Of a stretch of DNA of 64,000 nt, positions 13,232 through 27,200 are shown one piece after another (position 1 is the stretch's first letter; every line of letters begins with the position of its first letter). The position numbers and the translations under genes were made by a program. This DNA is from Fasciola hepatica (taxonomy: Eukaryota > Platyhelminthes > Trematoda > Plagiorchiida > Fasciolidae), in NCBI GenBank assembly GCA_948099385.1, contig CANUEZ040000191.1, positions 2,852,001 to 2,916,000 of the forward strand, written 5' to 3'. The notes under the pieces were generated by a model. The model did no database searches. It saw nothing but the letters and a program-made list of their open reading frames with translations, and was not told the origin of the DNA.

Positions 13232-16200
13232 TTGTGGTTCGGGTGTTCTATTGACAATCGTTCACCCCAACCCTTGTTCGTGTCCCCGTGTGGGCTCTGT
13301 CCATGTGCAATGCTCATGATTCCCTTAGCGGATCAAACAGCTGTACAGTGCTTCCATCATTTTCAATGGTCAGTTCAGTGTTCAAGCTGCATGGAGAATC
13401 ATATTATACAAATCTACTCTGCTACTGCTCTATTGCATTGTATGAGCAATCTGTGTGTGGATTGTTCATAAGGGAATGCCTTGGTTTTACTAAGGCCCAT
13501 AAATAGAGAAGTGATGGAACATAGGATTGGATCGGTTTGCGAGAATTTGGTTGTAACCGTTCAAAGCGAAAGCGAAAGCCGAAGCCAATTTGGGGATTGT
13601 GCTATATCATGTATTGTATATGTTGAACAAAGCGATGAGACCCATATCGGATAGCCTTGTGGTTCGGATGTTCTGTTGACAATCGTTCACCCCAACCCTT
13701 GTTCGTGTCCCCGTGTGGGCTCTGTCCATGTGCAATGCTCATGATTCCCTTAGCGGATCAAACAGCTGTACAGTGCTTCCATCATTTTCAATGGTCAGTT
13801 CAGTGTTCAAGCTGCATGGAGAATCATATTATACAAATCTACTCTGCTACTGCTCTATTGCATTGTATGAGCAATCTGTGTGGGGATTGTTCATAAGGGA
13901 ATGCCTTGGTTTGACTTAGGCCCATAAACAGAGAATTGATGGAACATAGGATTGGATCGGTGTGCGAGAATTTGGTTGTTACCGTTCAAAGCGAAAGCGA
14001 AAGCCGAAGCCAATTTGGGGATTGTGCTATATCATGTAATGTATATGTTGAACAAAGCGTTGAGACCCATATCGGAGAGCCTTGTGGTTTGGGTGTTCTA
14101 TTGACAATCGTTCACCCCAACCCTTGTTCGTGTCCCCGTGTGGGCTCTGTCCATGTGCAATGCTCATGATTCCCTTAGCGGATCAAACAGCTGTACAGTG
14201 CTTCCATAATTTTCAATGGTCAGTTCAGTGTTCAAGCTGCATGGAGAATCATATCATACCTATCTACTCTGCTACTGCTCTATTGCATTGTGTGAGCAAT
14301 CTGTGTGTGGATTGTTCATAAGGGAATGCCTTGGTTGTACACAGGCCCATAAATAGAGAAGTGATGGAACATAGGATTGGATCGGTGTGCGAGAATTCGG
14401 TTTTCAACGTAAAAAGCCAATTTGAAAGCCGAAGCCAATTTGGGGAGTGTGCTATATCATGTAGTGTATATGTTGAACAAGGCGTTCAGACCCATATCGG
14501 ATAGCCTTGTGGTTCGGGTGTTCTATTGACAATCGTTCACCCCAACCCTCGTTCGTGTCCCCGTGTGGGCTCTGTCCATGTGCAATGCTCATGATTCCCT
14601 TACGGGATCAAACAGCTGTACAGTGCTTCCATCATTTTCAATGGTCAGTTCAGTGTTCAAGCTGCATGGAGAATCATATTATACAAATCTACTCTGCTAC
14701 TGCTCTATTGCATTGTATGAGCAATCTGTGTGGGGATTGTTCATAAGGGAATGCCTTGGTTTTACTTAGGCCCATAAATGGAGAAGTGATGGAACATAGG
14801 ATTGTATCGGTGTGCGAGAATATGCTTGTAACCGTTCAAAGCGAAAGCGAAAGCCGAAGCCAATTTGGGGATTGTGCTATATCATGTAGTGTATATGTTG
14901 AACAAAGCGTTGAGACCCATATGGGATAGCCTTGTGGTTTTGGTGTTCGACTGACATTCGTTCACCCCAACCCTTGTTCGTGTCCCCGTGTGGGCTCTGT
15001 CCATGTGCAATGCTCATGATTCCCTTAGCGGATAAAACAGCTGTACAGTGCTTCCATAATTTTCAATAGTCAGTTGAGTGTTCAAGCTGCATGGAGAATC
15101 ATATTATACAAATCTACTATGCTACTGCTCTATTGCATTGTATGAGCAATATGTGTTGATTAATCATAAGGGAATGCCTTGGTTGTACATAGGCCCATAA
15201 ATAGAGAAGTGATGGAACATAGGATTGGATCGGTGTGCGAGAATTTGGTTGTTACCGTTCAAAGCGAAAGCGAAATCCGAAGCCAATTTGGGGATTGTGC
15301 TATATCATGTATTGTATATGTTGAACAAAGCGTTGAGACCCATATCGGATAGCCTTGTGGTTTGGGTGTTCGACTGACATTCGTTCACCCCAACCCTTGT
15401 TCGTGTCCCCGTGTGGGCTCTGTCCATGTGCAATGCTCATGATTCCCTTAGCGGATCAAACAGCTGTACAGTGCTTCCATAATTTTCAATGGTCAGTTGA
15501 GTGTTCAAGCTGCATGGAGAATCATATTATACAAATCTACTCTGCTACTGCTCTATTGCATTGTATGAGCAATCTGTGTGGGGATTGTTCATAAGGGAAT
15601 GCCTTGGTTTTAATTAGGCCCATAAACAGAGAAGTGATGGAACATAGGATTGGATCGGTGCGCGAGAATTTGGTTGTTACCGTTCAAAGCGAAAGCGAAA
15701 GCCGAAGCCAATTTGGGGATTGTGCTATATCATGTAGTGTATATGTTGAACAAGGCGTTGAGACCCATATCGGATAGCCTTGTGGTTCGGGTGTTCTATT
15801 GACAATCGTTCACCCCAACCCTTGTTCGTGTCCCCGTGTGGGCTCTGTCCATGTGCAATGCTCATGATTCCCTTAGCGGATCAAACAGCTGTACAGTGCT
15901 TCCATAATTTTCAATGGTCAGTTCAGTGTTCAAGCTGCATGGAGAATCATATTATACAAATCTACTCTGCTACTGCTCTATTGCATTGTATGAGCAATCT
16001 GTGTGGATTAATCATAAGGGAATGCCTTGGTTTTACTAAGGCCCATAAATAGAGAAGTGATGGAACATAGGATTGTATCGGTGTGCGAGAATTTGGTTGT
16101 TACCGTTCAAAGCGAAAGCGAAAGCCGAAGCCAATTTGGGGATTGTGCTATATCATGTATTGTGAATGTTGAACAAAGCGATGAGACCGATATCGGATAG

Positions 16201-16625
16201 CCTTGTGGTTTGGGTGTTCTATTGACATTCGTTCACCCCAACCCTTGTTCGTGTCCCCGTGTGGGCTCTGTCCATGTGCAATGCGCATGATTCCCTTAGC
16301 GGATCAAACAGCTGTACAGTGCTTCCATAATTTCCAATGGTCAGTTCAGTGTTCAAGCTGCATGGAGAATCATATTATACAAATCTACTATGCTACTGCT
16401 CAATTGCATTGTATGAGCAATCTGTGTGGATTAATCATAAGGGAATGCCTTGGTTTTACTTAGGCCCATAAATAGAGAAGTGATGGAACATAGGATTGGA
16501 TCGGTGTGCGAGAATTTGGTTCTCACCGTTCAAAGCGAAAGCGAAAGCCGAAGCCAATTTGGGGAGTGTGCTATATCATGTATTGTATATGTTGAACAAA
16601 GCGTTGAGACCCATATCGGATAGCC
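13232..16625 (+). repeat. Block 5: run of 425-bp monomers, then mixed lengths
   Basis: Anchors: 13232, 13657, 14082, 14507, 14932, 15355, 15780, 16203. The run of 425-bp copies begins at 12807 and lasts to 14931 (five in a row). The monomers at 14932, 15780 and 16203 have the ggattaatc or tgattaatc form at the indel site and are 423 bp. The monomer at 14932 ends in tgtgttgattaatc, a marker that becomes fixed in one column of the tetramers downstream. No consistent higher-order period was seen. Confidence 0.85.
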
Positions 16626-19600
16626 TTGTGGTTTGGGTGTTCTATTGACAATCGTTCACCCCAACCCTTGTTCGTGTCCCCGTGTGGGCTCTGTCCATGT
16701 GCAATGCTCATGATTCCCTTAGCGGATCAAACAGCTGTACAGTGCTTCCATAATTTTCAATGGTCAGTTCAGTGTTCAAGCTGCATGGAGAATCATATTA
16801 TACAAATCTACTATGCTACTGCTCTATTGCATTGTATGAGCAATCTGTGTGGATTAATCATAAGGGAATGCCTTGGTTTGACTTAGGCCCATAAATGGAG
16901 AAGTGATGGAACATAGGATTGGATCGGTGTGCGAAAATTCGGTTTTCAACGAAAAAAGCCAATTTGAAAGCCGAAGCTAATTTGGGGATTGTGCTATATC
17001 ATGTAGTGTATATGTTGAACAAGGCGTTGAGACCCATATCGGATAGCCTTGTGGTTCGGGTGTTCTATTGACAATCGTTCACCCCAACACTTGTACGTGT
17101 CCCCGTGTGGACTCGGTCCATTTGCAATGCTCATCGATTCCCTTAGGGGATCAAACAGCTGTACAGTGCTTCCATCATTTTCAATGGTCAGTTCAGTGTT
17201 CAAGCTGCATGGAGAATCATATCATACAAATCTACTCTGCTACTGCTCTATTGCATTGTATGAGCAATCTGTGTGGATAATACATAAGGTAATGCCTTGG
17301 TTTTACTAAGGCCCATAAATAGAGAAGTGATGGAACATAGGATTGTATCGGTGTGCGAGAATTTGCTTGTAACCGGTCAAAGCGAAAGCGAAAGCCGAAG
17401 CCAATTTGGGGATTGTGCTATATCATGTAGTGTATATGTTGAACAAAGCGTTCAGACCCATATCGGATAGCCTTGTGGTTTTGGTGTTCGACTGACATTC
17501 GTTCACCCCAACCCTTGTTCGTGTCCCCGTGTGGGCTCTGTCCATGTGCAATGCTCATGATTCCCTTAGCGGATCAAACAGCTGTACAGTGCTTCCATAA
17601 TTTTCAATGGTCAGTTCAGTGTTCAAGCTGCATGGAGAATCATATTATACAAATCTACTATGCTACTGCTCTATTGCATTGTATGAGCAATCTGTGTTGA
17701 TTAATCATAAGGGAATGCCTTGGTTTTACTTAGGCCCATAAATAGAGAAGTGATGGAACATAGGATTGGATCGGTGTGCGAGAATTTGGTTGTTACCGTT
17801 CAAAGCGAAAGCGAAAGCCGAAGCCAATTTGAGGATTGTGCTATATCATGTATTGTATATGTTGAACAAAGCGTTCAGAGCCATATCGGATAGCCTTGTG
17901 GTTTGGGTGTTCGACTGACATTCGTTCACCCCAACCCTTGTTCGTGTCCCCGTGTGGGCTCTGTCCATGTGCAATGCTCATGATTCCCTTAGCGGATCAA
18001 ACAGCTGTACAGTGCTTCCATAATTTTCAATGGTCAGTTAAGTGTTCAAGCTGCATGGAGAATCATATTATACAAATCTACTCTGCTACTGCTCTATTGC
18101 ATTGTATGAGCAATCTGTGTGGATTAATCATAAGGGAATGCCTTGGTTTTACTTAGGCCCATAAATAGAGAAGTGATGGAACATAGGATTGGATCGGTGT
18201 GCGAGAATTTGGTTCTCACCGTTCAAAGCGAAAGCGAAAGCCGAAGCCAATTTGGGGAGTGTGCTATATCATGTATTGTATATGTTGAACAAAGCGTTGA
18301 GACCCATATCGGATAGCCTTGTGGTTTGGGTGTTCTATTGACAATCGTTCACCCCAACCCTTGTTCGTGTCCCCGTGTGGGCTCTGTCCATGTGCAATGC
18401 TCATGATTCCCTTAGCGGATCAAACAGCTGTACAGTGCTTCCATAATTTTCAATGGTCAGTTCAGTGTTCAAGCTGCATGGAGAATCATATTATACAAAT
18501 CTACTATGCTACTGCTCTATTGCATTGTATGAGCAATCTGTGTGGATTAATCATAAGGGAATGCCTTGGTTTGACTTAGGCCCATAAATGGAGAGGTGAT
18601 GGAACATAGGATTGGATCGGTGTGCGAAAATTCGGTTTTCAACGAAAAAAGCCAATTTGAAAGCCGAAGCTAATTTGGGGATTGTGCTATATCATGTAGT
18701 GTATATGTTGAACAAGGCGTTCAGACCCATATCGGATAGCCTTGTGGTTCGGGTGTTCTATTGACAATCGTTCACCCCAACACTTGTACGTGTCCCCGTG
18801 TGGACTCGGTCCATTTGCAATGCTCATCGATTCCCTTAGGGGATCAAACAGCTGTACAGTGCTTCCATCATTTTCAATGGTCAGTTCAGTGTTCAAGCTG
18901 CATGGAGAATCATATCATACAAATCTACTCTGCTACTGCTCTATTGCATTGTATGAGCAATCTGTGTGGGGATTGTTCATAAGGGAATGCCTTGGTTTTA
19001 CTAAGGCCCATAAATAGAGAAGTGATGGAACATAGGATTGTATCGGTGTGCGAGAATTTGCTTGTAACCGGTCAAAGCGAAAGCGAAAGCCGAAGCCAAT
19101 TTGGGGATTGTGCTATATCATGTAGTGTATATGTTGAACAAAGCGTTCAGACCCATATCGGATAGCCTTGTGGTTTTGGTGTTCGACTGACATTCGTTCA
19201 CCCCAACCCTTGTTCGTGTCCCCGTGTGGGCTCTGTCCATGTGCAATGCTCATGATTCCCTTAGCGGATCAAACAGCTGTACAGTGCTTCCATAATTTTC
19301 AATGGTCAGTTCAGTGTTCAAGCTGCATGGAGAATCATATTATACAAATCTACTATGCTACTGCTCTATTGCATTGTATGAGCAATCTGTGTTGATTAAT
19401 CATAAGGGAATGCCTTGGTTTTACTTAGGCCCATAAATAGAGAAGTGATGGAACATAGGATTGGATCGGTGTGCGAGAATTTGGTTGTTACCGTTCAAAG
19501 CGAAAGCGAAAGCCGAAGCCAATTTGAGGATTGTGCTATATCATGTATTGTATATGTTGAACAAAGCGTTCAGAGCCATATCGGATAGCCTTGTGGTTTG

Positions 19601-20013
19601 GGTGTTCGACTGACATTCGTTCACCCCAACCCTTGTTCGTGTCCCCGTGTGGGCTCTGTCCATGTGCAATGCTCATGATTCCCTTAGCGGATCAAACAGC
19701 TGTACAGTGCTTCCATAATTTTCAATGGTCAGTTAAGTGTTCAAGCTGCATGGAGAATCATATTATACAAATCTACTCTGCTACTGCTCTATTGCATTGT
19801 ATGAGCAATCTGTGTGGATTAATCATAAGGGAATGCCTTGGTTGTACATAGGCCCATAAATAGAGAAGTGATGGAACATAGGATTGGATCGGTGTGCGAG
19901 AATTTGGTTGTTACCGTTCAAAGCGAAAGCGAAAGCCGAAGCCAATTTGGGGATTGTGCTATATCATGTAGTGTATATGTTGAACAAGGCGTTGAGACCC
20001 ATATCGGATAGCC
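16626..20013 (+). repeat. Block 6: tetramer higher-order repeat, two copies (1693 and 1695 bp)
   Basis: Monomers 16626, 17049, 17473, 17896 repeat as 18319, 18742, 19168, 19591. Rare variants keep their order: aacgaaaaaagcc linker with gaagctaattt after the first; the ATCGAT insertion in the second; aaccggtcaaagcg before the third; tgtgttgattaatc at the end of the third; cagttaagtg in the fourth. By eye only a few bases differ. One is at the indel site of the second monomer (ggataatacataaggt at 17276 against ggggattgttcataag at 18969), which accounts for the 2-bp change of offset. Confidence 0.9.
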
Positions 20014-23000
20014 TTGTGGTTCGGGTGTTCTATTGACAATCGTTCACCCCAACCCTTGTTCGTGTCCCCGTGTGGGCTCTGTCCATGTGCAATGCTCATG
20101 ATTCCCTTAGCGGATCAAACAGCTGTACAGTGCTTCCATCATTTTCAATGGTCAGTTCAGTGTTCAAGCTGCATGCAGAATCATATTATACAAATCTACT
20201 CTGCTACTGCTCTATTGCATTGTATGAGCAATCTGTGTGGGGATTGTTCATAAGGGAATGCCTTGGTTTTACTTAGGCCCATCAATAGACAAGTGATGGA
20301 ACATCGGATTGGAACAGTGTGCGAGAATTTGGTTGTAACCGTTCGAAGCTAAAGCGAAAGCCGAATCCAATTTGTGGATTGTGCTATATCATGTATTGTA
20401 TATGTTGAACAAAGCGATGAGACCCATATCGGATAGCGTTGTGGTTCGGGTGTTCTATTGACAATCGTTCACCCCAACCCTTGTTCGTGTCCCCGTGTGG
20501 GCTCTGTCCATGTGCAATGCTCATGATTCCCTTAGCGGATCAAACAGCTGTACAGTGCTTCCATCATTTTCAATGGTCAGTTCAGTGTTCAAGCTGCATG
20601 CAGAATCATATTATACAAATCTACTCTGCTACTGCTCTATTGCATTGTATGAGCAATCTGTGTGTGGATTAATCATAAGGGAATGCCTTGGTTTGACTTA
20701 GGCCCATAAACAGAGAATTGATGGAACATAGGATTGGATCGGTGTGCGAGAATTCTGTTTTCAACGAAAAAAGCCAATTTGAAAGCCGAAGCCAATTTGG
20801 GGAGTGTGCTATATCATGTAGTGTATATGTTGAACAAGGCGTTCAGACCCATATCGGATAGCGTTGTGGTTCGGATGTTCTATTGACAATCGTTCACCCC
20901 AACCCTTGTTCGTGTCCCCGTGTGGGCTCTGTCCATGTGCAATGCTCATGATTCCCTTAGCGGATCAAACAGCTGTACAGTGCTTCCATAATTTTCAATG
21001 GTCAGTTCAGTGTTCAAGCTGCATGGAGAATCATATTATACAAATCTACTATGCTACTGCTCTATTGCATTGTATGAGCAATCTGTGTTGATTAATCATA
21101 AGGGAATGCCTTGGTTTTACTTAGGCCCATAAATAGAGAAGTGATGGAACATAGGATTGGATCGGTGTGCGAGAATTTGGTTGTTACCGTTCAAAGCGAA
21201 AGCGAAAGCCGAAGCCAATTTGAGGATTGTGCTATATCATGTATTGTATATGTTGAACAAAGCGTTCAGAGCCATATCGGATAGCCTTGTGGTTTGGGTG
21301 TTCGACTGACATTCGTTCACCCCAACCCTTGTTCGTGTCCCCGTGTGGGCTCTGTCCATGTGCAATGCTCATGATTCCCTTAGCGGATCAAACAGCTGTA
21401 CAGTGCTTCCATAATTTTCAATGGTCAGTTAAGTGTTCAAGCTGCATGGAGAATCATATTATACAAATCTACTCTGCTACTGCTCTATTGCATTGTATGA
21501 GCAATCTGTGTGGATTAATCATAAGGGAATGCCTTGGTTGTACATAGGCCCATAAATAGAGAAGTGATGGAACATAGGATTGGATCGGTGTGCGAGAATT
21601 TGGTTGTTACCGTTCAAAGCGAAAGCGAAAGCCGAAGCCAATTTGGGGATTGTGCTATATCATGTAGTGTATATGTTGAACAAGGCGTTGAGACCCATAT
21701 CGGATAGCCTTGTGGTTCGGGTGTTCTATTGACAATCGTTCACCCCAACCCTTGTTCGTGTCCCCGTGTGGGCTCTGTCCATGTGCAATGCTCATGATTC
21801 CCTTAGCGGATCAAACAGCTGTACAGTGCTTCCATCATTTTCAATGGTCAGTTCAGTGTTCAAGCTGCATGCAGAATCATATTATACAAATCTACTCTGC
21901 TACTGCTCTATTGCATTGTATGAGCAATCTGTGTAGGGATTGTTCATAAGGGAATGCCTTGGTTTTACTTAGGCCCATCAATAGACAAGTGATGGAACAT
22001 CGGATTGGAACAGTGTGCGAGAATTTGGTTGTAACCGTTCGAAGCTAAAGCGAAAGCCGAATCCAATTTGTGGATTGTGCTATATCATGTATTGTATATG
22101 TTGAACAAAGCGATGAGACCCATATCGGATAGCGTTGTGGTTCGGGTGTTCTATTGACATTCGTTCACCCCAACCCTTGTTCGTGTCCCCGTGTGGGCTC
22201 TGTCCATGTGCAATGCTCATGATTCCCTTAGCGGATCAAACAGCTGTACAGTGCTTCCATCATTTTCAATGGTCAGTTCAGTGTTCAAGCTGCATGCAGA
22301 ATCATATTATACAAATCTACTCTGCTACTGCTCTATTGCATTGTATGAGCAATCTGTGTGTGGATTAATCATAAGGGAATGCCTTGGTTTGACTTAGGCC
22401 CATAAACAGAGAATTGATGGAACATAGGATTGGATCGGTGTGCGAGAATTCTGTTTTCAACGAAAAAAGCCAATTTGAAAGCCGAAGCCAATTTGGGGAG
22501 TGTGCTATATCATGTAGTGTATATGTTGAACAAGGCGTTCAGACCCATATCGGATAGCGTTGTGGTTCGGATGTTCTATTGACAATCGTTCACCCCAACC
22601 CTTGTTCGTGTCCCCGTGTGGGCTCTGTCCATGTGCAATGCTCATGATTCCCTTAGCGGATCAAACAGCTGTACAGTGCTTCCATAATTTTCAATGGTCA
22701 GTTCAGTGTTCAAGCTGCATGGAGAATCATATTATACAAATCTACTATGCTACTGCTCTATTGCATTGTATGAGCAATCTGTGTTGATTAATCATAAGGG
22801 AATGCCTTGGTTTTACTTAGGCCCATAAATAGAGAAGTGATGGAACATAGGATTGGATCGGTGTGCGAGAATTTGGTTGTTACCGTTCAAAGCGAAAGCG
22901 AAAGCCGAAGCCAATTTGAGGATTGTGCTATATCATGTATTGTATATGTTGAACAAAGCGTTCAGAGCCATATCGGATAGCCTTGTGGTTTGGGTGTTCG

Positions 23001-24253
23001 ACTGACATTCGTTCACCCCAACCCTTGTTCGTGTCCCCGTGTGGGCTCTGTCCATGTGCAATGCTCATGATTCCCTTAGCGGATCAAACAGCTGTACAGT
23101 GCTTCCATAATTTTCAATGGTCAGTTAAGTGTTCAAGCTGCATGGAGAATCATATTATACAAATCTACTCTGCTACTGCTCTATTGCATTGTATGAGCAA
23201 TCTGTGTGGATTAATCATAAGGGAATGCCTTGGTTGTACATAGGCCCATAAATAGAGAAGTGATGGAACATAGGATTGGATCGGTGTGCGAGAATTTGGT
23301 TGTTACCGTTCAAAGCGAAAGCGAAAGCCGAAGCCAATTTGGGGATTGTGCTATATCATGTAGTGTATATGTTGAACAAGGCGTTGAGACCCATATCGGA
23401 TAGCCTTGTGGTTCGGGTGTTCTATTGACAATCGTTCACCCCAACCCTTGTTCGTGTCCCCGTGTGGGCTCTGTCCATGTGCAATGCTCATGATTCCCTT
23501 AGCGGATCAAACAGCTGTACAGTGCTTCCATCATTTTCAATGGTCAGTTCAGTGTTCAAGCTGCATGCAGAATCATATTATACAAATCTACTCTGCTACT
23601 GCTCTATTGCATTGTATGAGCAATCTGTGTGGGGATTGTTCATAAGGGAATGCCTTGGTTTTACTTAGGCCCATCAATAGACAAGTGATGGAACATCGGA
23701 TTGGAACAGTGTGCGAGAATTTGGTTGTAACCGTTCGAAGCTAAAGCGAAAGCCGAATCCAATTTGGGGATTGTGCTATATCATGTATTGTATATGTTGA
23801 ACAAAGCGATGAGACCCATATCGGATAGCCTTGTGGTTTGGGTGTTCGACTGACATTCGTTCACCCCAACCCTTGTTCGTGTCCCCGTGTGGGCTCTGTC
23901 CATGTGCAATGCTCATGATTCCCTTAGCGGATCAAACAGCTGTACAGTGCTTCCATCATTTTCAATGGTCAGTTCAGTGTTCAAGCTGCATGCAGAATCA
24001 TATTATACAAATCTACTCTGCTACTGCTCTATTGCATTGTATGAGCAATCTGTGTGGATTAATCATAAGGGAATGCCTTGGTTTGACTTAGGCCCATAAA
24101 CAGAGAATTGATGGAACATAGGATTGGATCGGTGTGCGAGAATTCTGTTTTCAACGAAAAAAGCCAATTTGAAAGCCGAAGCCAATTTGGGGAGTGTGCT
24201 GTATCATGTAGTGTATATGTTGAACAAGGCGTTCAGACCCATATCGGATAGCG
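20014..24253 (+). repeat. Block 7: tetramer higher-order repeat, 1696 bp, two and a half copies
   Basis: Units are 20014-21709, 21710-23405 and the half unit 23406-24253. Anchors: 20014, 20439, 20864, 21287, 21710, 22135, 22560, 22983, 23406, 23831. The first monomer of each unit ends in ccatcaatagacaag, gaacatcgg and ggaacagtg with a gttcgaagctaaagcg linker. Columns three and four share tgtgttgattaatc and cagttaagtg with block 6, so the two tetramers are related but have different first and second members. I saw only about two differences between the first two units, suggesting recent duplication or, less likely, an assembly effect. Confidence 0.9.
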
Positions 24254-27200
24254 TTGTGGTTCGGATGTTCTATTGACAATCGTTCACCCCAACCCTTGTT
24301 CGTGTCCCCGTGTGGGCTCTGTCCATGTGCAATGCTCATGATTCCCTTAGCGGATCAAACAGCTGTACAGTGCTTCCATCATTTTCAATGGTCAGTTCAG
24401 TGTTCAAGCTGCATGGAGAATCATATTATACAAATCTACTCTGCTACTGCTCTATTGCATTGTGTGAGCAATCTGTGTGTGGATTGTTCATAAGGGAATG
24501 CCTTGGTTTTACTAAGGCCCATAAATAGAGAAGTGATGGAACATAGGATTGGATCGGTTTGCGAGAATTTGGTTGTAACCGTTCAAAGCGAAAGCGAAAG
24601 CCGAAGCCAATTAGTGGATTGCGCTATATCATGTAGTGTATATGTTGAACAAGGCGTTGAGACACATATCGGAGAGCCTTGTGGTTTGGGTGTTCGACTG
24701 ACATTCGTTTACCCCAACCCTTGTTCGTGTCCCCGTGTGGGCTCCGTCCATGTGCAATGCTCATGATTCCCTTAGCGGATCAAACAGCTGTACAGTGCTT
24801 CAATAATTTTCAATGATCAGTTCAGTGTTCAAGCTGCATGGAGAATCATATTATACAAATCTACTCTGCTACTGCTCTATTGCATTGTATGAGCAATCTG
24901 TGTGGGGATTGTTCATAAGGGAATGCCTTGGTTTTAGTTAGGCCCATAAATAGAGAAGTGATGGAACATAGGATTGGATCGGTGTGCGAGAATTTGGTTG
25001 TTACCGTTCAAAGCGAAAGCGAAAGCCGAAGCCAATTTGGGGATTGTGCTATATCATGTGGTGTATATGTTGAACAAGGCGTTCAGACCCATATCGGATA
25101 GCGTTGTGGTTCGGGTGTTCTATTGACAATCGTTCACCCCAACCCTTGTTCGTGTCCCCGTGTGGGCTCTGTCCATGTGCAATGCTCATGATTCCCTTAG
25201 CGGATCAAACAGCTGTACAGTGCTTCCATAATTTTCAATGGTCAGTTCAGTGTTCAAGCTGCATGGAGAATCATATTATACAAATCTACTCTGCTACTGC
25301 TCTATTGCATTGTATGAGCAATCTGTGTGGGGATTGTTCATAAGGGAATGCCTTGGTTTTAGTTAGGCCCATAAATAGAGAAGTGATGGAACATAGGATT
25401 GGATCGGTGTGCGAGTATTCGGTTTTCAACGAAAAAAGCCAATTTGAAAGCCGAAGCCAATTTGGGGAGTGTGCTATATCATGTAGTGTATATGTTGAAC
25501 AAGGCGTTCAGACCCATATCGGATAGCCGTGTGGTTCGGATGTTCTATTGACAATCGTTCACCCCAACCCTTGTTCGTGTCCCCGTGTGGGCTCTGTCCA
25601 TGTGCAATGCTCATGATTCCCTTAGCGGATCAAACAGCTGTACAGTGCTTCCATAATTTTCAATGGTCAGTTCAGTGTTCAAGCTGCATGGAGAATCATA
25701 TTATACAAATCTACTCTGCTACTGCTCTATTGCATTGTGTGAGCAATCTGTGTGTGGATTGTTCATAAGGGAATGCCTTGGTTTTACTAAGGCCCATAAA
25801 TAGAGAAGTGATGGAACATAGGATTGGATCGGTGTGCGAGAATTTGGTTGTTACCGTTCAAAGCGAAAGCGAAAGCCGAAGCCAATTAGGGGATTGCGCT
25901 ATATCATGTAGTGTATATGTTGAACAAGGCGTTGAGACACATATCGGAGAGCATTGTGGTTTGGGTGTTCGACTGACATTCGTTCACCCCAACCCTTGTT
26001 CGTGTCCCCGTGTGGGCTCTGTCCATGTGCAATGCTCATGATTCCCTTAGCGGATCAAACAGCTGTACAGTGCTTCAATAATTTTCAATGATCAGTTCAG
26101 TGTTCAAGCTGCATGGAGAATCATATTATACAAATCTACTCTGCTACTGCTCTATTGCATTGTATGAGCAATCTGTGTGGGGATTGTTCATAAGGGAATG
26201 CCTTGGTTTTAGTTAGGCCCATAAATAGAGAAGTGATGGAACATAGGATTGGATCGGTGTGCGAGAATTTGGTTCTCACCGTTCAAAGCGAAAGCGAAAG
26301 CCGAAGCCAATTTGGGGAGTGTGCTATATCATGTATTGCAAATGTTTAACAAAGCGTTGAGACCCATATCGGATAGCCTTGTGGTTTTGGTGTTCGACTG
26401 ACATTCGTTCACCCCAACCCTTGTTCGTGTCCCCGTGTGGGCTCTGTCCATGTGCAATGCTCATGATTCCCTTAGCGGATCAAACAGCTGTACAGTGCTT
26501 CCATCATTTTCAATGGTCAGTTCAGTGTTCAAGCTGCATGCAGAATCATATTATACAAATCTACTCTGCTACTGCTCTATTGCATTGTATGAGCAATCTG
26601 TGTGGGGATTGTTCATAAGGGAATGCCTTGGTTTTACTTAGGCCCATCAATAGATAAGTGATGGAACATCGGATTGGAACAGTGTGCGAGAATTTGGTTG
26701 TAACCGTTCGAAGCTAAAGCGAAAGCCGAATCCAATTTGTGGATTGTGCTATATCATGTATTGTATATGTTGAACAAAGCGATGAGACCCATATCGGATA
26801 GCCTTGTGGTTTGGGTGTTCGACTGACATTCGTTCACCCCAACCCTTGTTCGTGTCCCCGTGTGGGCTCTGTCCATGTGCAATGCTCATGATTCCCTTAG
26901 CGGATCAAACAGCTGTACAGTGCTTCCATCATTTTCAATGGTCAGTTCAGTGTTCAAGCTGCATGCAGAATCATATTATACAAATCTACTCTGCTACTGC
27001 TCTATTGCATTGTATGAGCAATCTGTGTGGGGATTGTTCATAAGGGAATGCCTTGGTTTGAATTAGGCCCATAAACAGAGAATTGATGGAACATAGGATT
27101 GGATCGGTGTGCGAGAATTCGGTTTTCAACGAAAAAAGCCAATTTGAAAGCCGAAGCCAATTTGGGGAGTGTGCTATATCATGTGGTGTATATGTTGAAC

